Source of the DNA: Hedera helix
Lineage: Eukaryota; Streptophyta; Magnoliopsida; Apiales; Araliaceae
Length of the DNA: 64,000 bases
NCBI GenBank assembly: GCA_947179155.2
Contig: OX359273.1
Location: forward strand, 10,219,501-10,283,500
Reading direction: 5' to 3'
In this document: one piece after another, positions 58,676-64,000 of the stretch
How positions within the stretch are numbered: the first letter of the stretch is position 1
How the letters are laid out: each line of letters begins with the position of its first letter
Notes under the pieces: model-generated
What the model was told of the DNA's origin: nothing
Seen by the model: the letters and a program-made list of their open reading frames with translations, nothing else
The model's database searches: none
Position numbers and translations under genes: made by a program

Positions 58676-58960
58676 TCAATGACCTTGTTGCTGTCTAGAA
58701 ATCCCAGAAACTTGCCTGGTTTGACTTCAAAAGCGCATTTACCAAGATTGAGTTTCAAATTGTATTTCTGGAGGCGAATGGATAATTTCTTGAGGTGGAC
58801 TGTGTGATTGACTTCTATCCTCGATTTCACAATATCTTCTAAGTATACTTCGACTGCCTTATGCATTATGTCGTGAAAGAAGGCCCTTATGGCCATCTGA
58901 TAAGCAACATCGGGATTTGTGAGGCAGAAAGCGACGCACCTATACTTCTTTCCTGTATAT
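58676..58960 (-). pseudogene. H reverse transcriptase palm, catalytic box mutated
   Basis: The minus strand encodes LTNPDVAYQMAIRAFFHDIM, HKAVEVYLEDIVKSR, HLKKLSIRLQKYNLKLNLGK and GKFLGFLDSNKVIEI. This is the Tat-type RT (family LKNAGATYQR...VEVYVDDMIVKS). The YVDD box reads YLED, so one catalytic Asp is Glu. Homology ends near 58960; further upstream RT, protease and gag are absent. Confidence 0.87.
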
Positions 58961-59863
58961 TTTATTTTAATCTTTACATTTATGTATATGCACAAATGTT
59001 ATGTATGGATCAACAAATATTTTATGTATGGATTTGCTTCGCTATTCATATGCCCGCTTATTCATTTCTAGTATCGTGATGCATGTTTATAAGTAAGATA
59101 GAAATGACCACTAGTTAGTCAATTGACACGAGTTTACTGAAAAGACGATTGTTTTTTAGTTAGGGATTCTCCTGTGACGAGAATTTTGTCATTTTCGTTC
59201 CCTTGTTATATTGAGCTTTCTTCATCGTGATTTCTTTCGAGAGTCTCCCCTATTTATTGACGAAAAGTTTAATATAGCCTCAAAGATACAACAACTCAAC
59301 TTTCACACCGTCACTCTAACAAAGTCTACGCAATTTGAGGAGTCCAAAACTCTATGAACATCACACTATTTTTTGTCCAACGATAATATATGATATATTT
59401 CTTCTCTCACATATACATATTAATTTATTCATTACCAACATGAAGATAGCAAATCTCTATACATATCATTATAGCAAATATTCAACACATGAATATGTCA
59501 TTCACCAATTGATTTATAAACTTGATATTGTAACCGAAATTAATTAATTTTGGTAGTAACTGTCATGGTTAATACAAATAAAAAAAGCTATTTAATTCTT
59601 TTATAACTCTTATGAAAATTATAACTCATAATTAATAATGCAATGTTAAAATAATTTATTATATTAAAATAATTTCAACAATCTCCGCTCTATTTTAATA
59701 AAATATCAAAATAAGTTTAAGTAAAGATGAACAGTTATGCATAATATTAAAATAATTAATTTTATAAAATATCTCCAACACTATATTTTTTCAAAATATA
59801 CATAATTCACATGTTGTTGCTCAGAAGGACAACCCAGTGGTGCGTGGCACAATTTTTCCACTT
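58961..59863. other. AT-rich DNA, nothing recognised
   Basis: No domain, RNA gene or element ends seen. The open frames at 58861-59079 and 59335-59547 are short, and neither matches a family I know. Confidence 0.5.
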
Positions 59864-60058
59864 TCATAGGGAAATAATGCATTTGTGAGACGAGACTAAA
59901 ACTTCAGTTACACAATCCACAAGTTCTACGTCAACGGTTCGACCAAGTGGTTTAGTTCCCATATTTTCAACATCGACGGAGACTTTTACCATATAATTTG
60001 ACTCGGTATCCGTGCCAAGCACGAATTTGACTGTTGTAATTTCCACATGAAAGGCGAC
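59864..60058 (-). other. Small open frame of coding-like composition, unidentified
   Basis: The minus strand reads VEITTVKFVLGTDTESNYM, then VKVSVDVENMGTKPLGRTVD and VELVDCVTEVLVSSHKC, ending in a stop at 59864. The nominal start is GTG, so there is no ATG at this edge. The amino-acid pattern (alternating hydrophobic, beta-strand-like) is more protein-like than neighbouring frames, and the local GC content is higher. It may be a fragment of a host gene exon. I do not recognise the family. Confidence 0.25.
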
Positions 60059-60079
60059 TATTTTCTTTCTTTTTATATT

Positions 60080-60155
60080 TTTTGTGTATAATTTTTTTTA
60101 TACAGTCCTAGCATTAAATATATATATATATATATACATAAATTATACACAAAAA
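60080..60155. repeat. Inverted repeat around an (AT)n run
   Basis: TTTTTGTGTATAATTT at about 60080-60095 is complementary to AAATTATACACAAAAA at about 60140-60155. The loop includes (TA)n at 60118-60135. Possibly a small MITE fragment. Confidence 0.55.
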
Positions 60156-60455
60156 GATTATACAAAAAAAGTAAGATTCAAGTATTTCAACTAATAAAAA
60201 TGTAGAAAACATTCTATAGTAAATTTTATTTCCTATTTTTTCCCTTTTTTATATTATTTGTACACAATTTATAATGTACAGTTTATATCCATAACATCTC
60301 TTATACATAAGAATAATACTATGAGCATAAATTATTTAGAAAAAAATATACATAAATAGTAAAATTCATATATTACATGCTGATAAAAATGTGTAATGAT
60401 ATGTAATACTATTTTCTACGTTCATACGGAAAAACTAGTAGGATGAGTACATTTA

Positions 60456-60906
60456 GGTGGCGCTTGACGTTAAATTAATAAAATATATTTTTAATATAAT
60501 ATATTATTATATTAATATCATATTTATTATGTTTGTTTATTTATTACATATATTAGGCGTAATGTTATTATATTACTTTTTAATTTTTTTTATTATATTC
60601 TTTAATTGATATATTGACCTATTACATTCGTAATGTAATAAATTATAGAAGACAAAATAATAATAATTACAATTAATTTGATATTTTAACTTATAATTTA
60701 TTTTATTTATTACATACAATCATATAATTTAGAGAATCAAATATAATTTTAAACATAATATACTAAAATTAAAATTACTACATAAACACTAAAAATCAAC
60801 TAAATAAAAATATCTTAATAACCTATTACAATTACATTACAATTCTATTATTTTATATAAATTATTACATTATATCAAATTTCTATTTTACGAACCAAAT
60901 CTCACC
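60456..60906. mobile_element. Candidate Tourist/Harbinger-type MITE
   Basis: About 451 bp, very AT-rich, flanked by TTA on both sides (60453-60455 and 60907-60909), the typical PIF/Harbinger duplication. The ends ggtggcgcttgacgttaaat and (reverse complement of the right end) ggtgagatttggttcgtaaa are imperfectly inverted. No coding capacity. Confidence 0.5.
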
Positions 60907-60909
60907 TTA

Positions 60910-62737
60910 GTTCTCACGTAGATTGATATTGATGTTGTTTAGTTTTTAAAATAATATATTTTATACTTAATAACAATTAGATAGTTTCTAATATATAATT
61001 ACATATATTATTAGCTCGATAGCACAAAATTCAACAGTTATAATTTTATTTATTTTCAAAAAAAAAAATTGCGTGTATTTTGTATGCGATTTTCTTTTAG
61101 ACTTTGGGGAGATACTCTCTAAGATCTTAAATTAGGAGTACAACTAATCTTTTTTTTATACTTTTTTACTGTCTACTAAATAACTTGTCTAGTTTTTAAC
61201 AAGTTTTTATATATTAATTTGTGTATATTTATATAATCGATTAATAAAATAATTTGTATTTTTTCCTTTTCTTAATATTTTTATAAAATAAATTAACTAT
61301 TTTTTCCATGTTTTTTAATGTTATAAGTTTTCGTTCAAAATAAATCTGTAAGTTTTAAATGCTAATCTCATAGGTGTTCATTCATAACTAAAATAAAAAA
61401 TAGTACAAACTAATGAGATTCAATATATATTTAGACAAAGAAAAAAAATAATTTAATTAATTGCATATTAGTCATTTTTTTATTTTTTTTTATTTTTATA
61501 ATATGAAGTTTCTCAATTGCAGCCGGACTAATTTTTTTAGCCTGGACCAGTCCTTTTAATATCCGTGACCTCATTAGTATTTCTGTCATAATAATTTTTA
61601 TAAGTGAAGAATTTTTTTTTACGTCCGCTACTAATAATAAGTCGACAAATGACTAACCAAATATTTTTATTAACTCATACAAATCATCATTGTTTATGTA
61701 ATTATAATAAATAGTAGATATAATTAATAAATTATTGTTAACTACATATGTTTATTAATTTTAAAAAATCAAAATTAATCTTATTATTCAAGGCGGAGAG
61801 ATTATTTTTTAGTTGAATATACAACGAAATCGTCAATCACAAAGACGGGAGAAATGACTTGATAGACTTGCGCACCCAGCTAATGATATTTTTAATTAAT
61901 GCGACTGCCTTTTTCTTCTATTTGTTTGATTGACAATATTCTACCAGCGTGGCATCCCATACAAAACGCCGGTTTATTACTTAAAATTTATTTTAATAAA
62001 AATATTATTTAATTTGATTAAAGTTATTGATTGTACATTATAATTTAAAATTCTAAGATGTTTTAGATATTAATTGATAATTTGTTTTTTTATAATAAAA
62101 ATTTATTATTAATTTTTTAAATTAAGTTAAAATATTTTTAAATTTAAAATTGAGATACATTTAATAATTTTAGTCAACATAATTATGAATATTGTAAATT
62201 ACTTAAAATATCACTACTAATGTTAAGATTTATTTTTAACTAATTTTTAATGAATTATATTAATTTTGAGTTTAAAAATATCTTAAATTAACTATAAAAA
62301 TTAATAATAATTTTATAATTTAAAATAGAAAAAATATTTTATTATTTATTTAAGAGTTTCAGTTATAATCTAAATATTACCAAACTAAGTCTGGTATTTA
62401 ATAAATATAAAATTCTATTAAGGTGAGTAACTGAACGTAATCTAAATGTAAGGAATCTAAAAAGATGATTTAAATAAATATAAAACTATATTAAGAAAAC
62501 AATGTAAATGTAAAAGTTATTTGATAAGGACCTATTTTTTATATGCTTTTATTTTTTAGGTTATGTTCAAAGGTTTTTAATATTCCCCTACAGATAATAT
62601 TCCGTTAAAGATGTTAATTATAGTTATGATGATCCATAATTTAAAAATATTTATCAAAAGCGGTCATAAACACAAATGATGAACCAAAATTCGTGAGTTG
62701 ACTCGGACCGTGAGCACTTCCAAGAAAGAGGGGGAGT
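60910..62737. other. AT-rich intergenic DNA, nothing recognised
   Basis: Long A/T tracts and short repeats; no open frame with recognisable homology, no RNA gene, no LTR end. Probably host upstream/intergenic sequence. Confidence 0.55.
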
Positions 62738-63154
62738 AATGGTCTGTTCGGAAATTATTTTATTTTATTTTATTTAAAGTTAAAATTTTAATAGATTTAT
62801 AAATAAAAATATTCTGTATTATTTTTATTTATAAGTTGAGAATTATAAGTATTAGTTATAGATGTATTCAGTTAATAATTACTTATAATTTATAATAAAA
62901 TATAAAAATTACTAAAATATCATTTAATAAGAACATTAAAAATATAAAAGAGTGCATTTCTCTCATTTCATAGTCGTTAACTAACTTAAAAAAATAATTT
63001 TTATAAGTCATTTTTTTTAAGTGACATATCATTACTTATTTTATTTTTTTGACCTTTTTTTTAACTTATAAATAGAAGAAAAAAAAAGTTACTGCCAAAC
63101 AGTTTTTCTAACTTAACTTATAAATTAAGTTAAGTAGCTTCCGAACAGGCCATT
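62738..63154. mobile_element. Candidate MITE with 16-bp terminal inverted repeats
   Basis: The left end AATGGTCTGTTCGGAA and right end TTCCGAACAGGCCATT are inverted copies with one mismatch. About 417 bp, non-coding, AT-rich. Flanks gggggag and gggggac suggest a 6-8 bp duplication (hAT-like), not perfect. It lies just upstream of the gene promoter at 63.2 kb. Confidence 0.65.
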
Positions 63155-63181
63155 GGGGGACAAGTATTTCATCCATGTAAC

Positions 63182-63220
63182 CGCCAATCAAGGTCACTCG
63201 TGACAAGTCTATAAATGAAC
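63182..63220 (+). promoter_or_regulatory. Promoter of the 63.4-kb gene
   Basis: CCAAT motif (gccaatca, 63183-63190), a TGAC palindrome GTCACtcGTGAC (63193-63204) and a TATA box tctataaatgaac (63208-63220). Transcription would start near 63240-63250, giving a 5' UTR of about 150 bases before the ATG at 63403. Assigned by motif only. Confidence 0.5.
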
Positions 63221-63402
63221 CTAAACTAGTGAACCAAAAATTCACAACCTTTTCCTTCTAACAATTACTTGCACTGATTCCATTTACACAAAACCTTCAA
63301 ACCGAGCTATAAAATGTAGTACTAGCTATCATCAAATAACTTAATCTTTTCACTCTCTTTGTAGTGACAAAAATTTCTCTGATCAAAATTTCTGCAACTG
63401 TC

Positions 63403-63528
63403 ATGGAGCCAAAAACAGTAGAAACAACGGGGTCAAAGGCCGATTCCGCCGCAGCCGGTGGCAGAGTAACAGAACAAACAGTCCCTAACGTCGACCAATC
63501 AATGGCAAATGACGGTGACCTTGATGAG
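63403..63528 (+). CDS. First exon of an unidentified host gene
   Basis: ATG at 63403 opens 42 codons (MEPKTVETTGSKADSAAAGG, then RVTEQTVPNVDQSMANDGDL and DE), ending at GAG followed by GTGATT, a plausible splice donor at 63529 in phase 0. The composition (Ala/Thr/Ser/Asp-rich, hydrophilic) and codon use differ from the AT-rich surroundings, and a TATA box lies about 185 bases upstream of the ATG. Reading through the donor gives a hydrophobic tail and a stop, which argues for splicing. The rest lies beyond the window. No family recognised; probably a disordered N-terminus. Confidence 0.55.
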
Positions 63529-63639
63529 GTGATTTTTGGATGTTACCACTTACCTCCTTTTTTTTCTCTTTTTTATTAGGAGCTCTGATATGATATATTT
63601 AGTCGGTACGATTTTTTTTTACTTTCTTGGATATTACAC

Positions 63640-64000
63640 GCAATATTTAGAAAATCGGACCGGTCATCGAACCGAAAAAATTACCGGGTGGATGGGTCAA
63701 TGGTCTAACCAGTGGTCGAACCGTTATTGAACCAGTGACGTCATAAATACATAAAAAAATATATTATTAATAATTAATAAAAATTTAAAATATTTAATTT
63801 TTTATAAGATAAAATATAGTAAAATAATGTTATAATATTATTAAAAATATTTTTGTAAAAAAAAAAAAAACTTGAAAACTGGTTCAACTACCGGTTGAAC
63901 ACGGTCAACCGGTTTTTGACCGGATCGTTGATTTTCGGTTTTTTGACAAGACCGAACCGGAAAATCGACTAGTTCCGGTCGAACCGCTGTCCGACCGCCG
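63640..64000. repeat. CCGGTT-rich repetitive element, runs off the window
   Basis: Two clusters (63645-63740 and 63875-64000) of degenerate, mutually inverted words such as GGTTCAACTACCGGTTGAAC and gaccggtttttgaccgg, separated by an AT-rich stretch with a poly-A run (63855-63870). It lies in the presumed first intron. The arrangement suggests a non-autonomous DNA element with long degenerate inverted ends; the right end is not in view. Confidence 0.55.

Larger units (their letters stand above)
32242..58960 (-). mobile_element. H: degenerate Tat/Ogre-like Ty3/gypsy element, split by D, F and G
   Basis: Minus-strand parts from right to left: RT (58960-58676), RT C-terminus and RNase H (52062-51480), a weak second RNase H remnant (51380-51230), 3' UTR with 40-bp tandem repeats (51030-50785), PPT (35334-35319) and 3' LTR (35318-32303, truncated). 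Removing the insertions D (TSD ACTTT), F (TSD CTTTC) and G (TSD ATATC) makes these parts contiguous. RT/RNase H motifs such as AMGCMLG..D..GK and ISRF-type blocks belong to the Tat branch. The 5' half (5' LTR, gag, protease) is absent, so the element is 5'-truncated. Confidence 0.8.

Noticed and set aside
1..64000. tRNA, rRNA or small RNA genes
   Set aside because: tRNA-like matches are only 12-18 bp primer binding sites; I saw no cloverleaf with A and B boxes and no rRNA segment.
1..64000. Endogenous viral sequence (pararetrovirus or geminivirus)
   Set aside because: All RT and integrase pieces have LTR-retrotransposon order and motifs; no movement-protein, coat-protein or Rep motif was seen.

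Overview
This window is a piece of a plant nuclear genome, most likely a eudicot, and it consists almost entirely of nested LTR retrotransposons. The plant call rests on the retrotransposon lineages recognisable from protein motifs: chromovirus-type Ty3/gypsy, Athila-like, Tat/Ogre-like and Ty1/copia. It is supported by plant-type priming sites (initiator tRNA-Met, tRNA-Asp), AT-rich intergenic DNA, MITEs, and stop codons that look like C-to-T decay of methylated CAG/CGA codons. I see no bacterial operon, CRISPR array or complete cellular gene. The only credible host gene is a first exon with a promoter at about 63.2-63.5 kb, cut by the window end.

Layout. (1) 71-17039: element L1, a dead minus-strand chromovirus-like gypsy element (5' LTR 13082-17039, tRNA-Met PBS, an extra coiled-coil ORF remnant, gag, protease, RT, RNase H, integrase). 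Its gag is split by two solo LTRs: A (3727-7573, TSD CTTAG), itself carrying solo LTR B (4890-7136, TSD CTGCT), and N (8034-9908). (2) 17040-19270: an integrase scrap and an LTR (C) with an unresolved far end. (3) 19271-32241: element K, a minus-strand gypsy element with both LTRs, interrupted by M (23156-30202), an Athila-like element with gag and protease but no RT or integrase. (4) 32242-58960: element H, a minus-strand Tat/Ogre-like element (LTR and PPT at the left, 40-bp hairpin tandem repeats in its 3' UTR, RNase H and RT at the right). H is split by solo LTR D (35638-39922, TSD ACTTT), the two-LTR gypsy element F (40103-50238, plus strand, TSD CTTTC) and the copia element G (52063-58670, plus strand, TSD ATATC). 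(5) 58961-64000: AT-rich host DNA with two candidate MITEs, a weak ORF remnant, the first exon of an unidentified gene and a CCGGTT-rich repeat running off the end.

How the parts relate. Nesting gives a relative order: B after A, A and N after L1, M after K, and D, F and G after H. F and G are the youngest complete insertions, because their LTR pairs look nearly identical by eye, yet both have crippled interiors (F lacks the RT core; G lacks its PBS region and has many stops). They therefore look like copies moved in trans or altered after insertion. The most unusual signals are a composite GC-rich module shared, in opposite orientation relative to the LTR sense, by two unrelated LTR families (A/M and L1); a coiled-coil ORF upstream of gag in L1; and the 40-bp hairpin repeat array of H. 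Boundaries were set by TG...CA ends, target-site duplications, PBS/PPT position and restoration of an interrupted reading frame. Lineage names are inferred from remembered family motifs, not from a database search.
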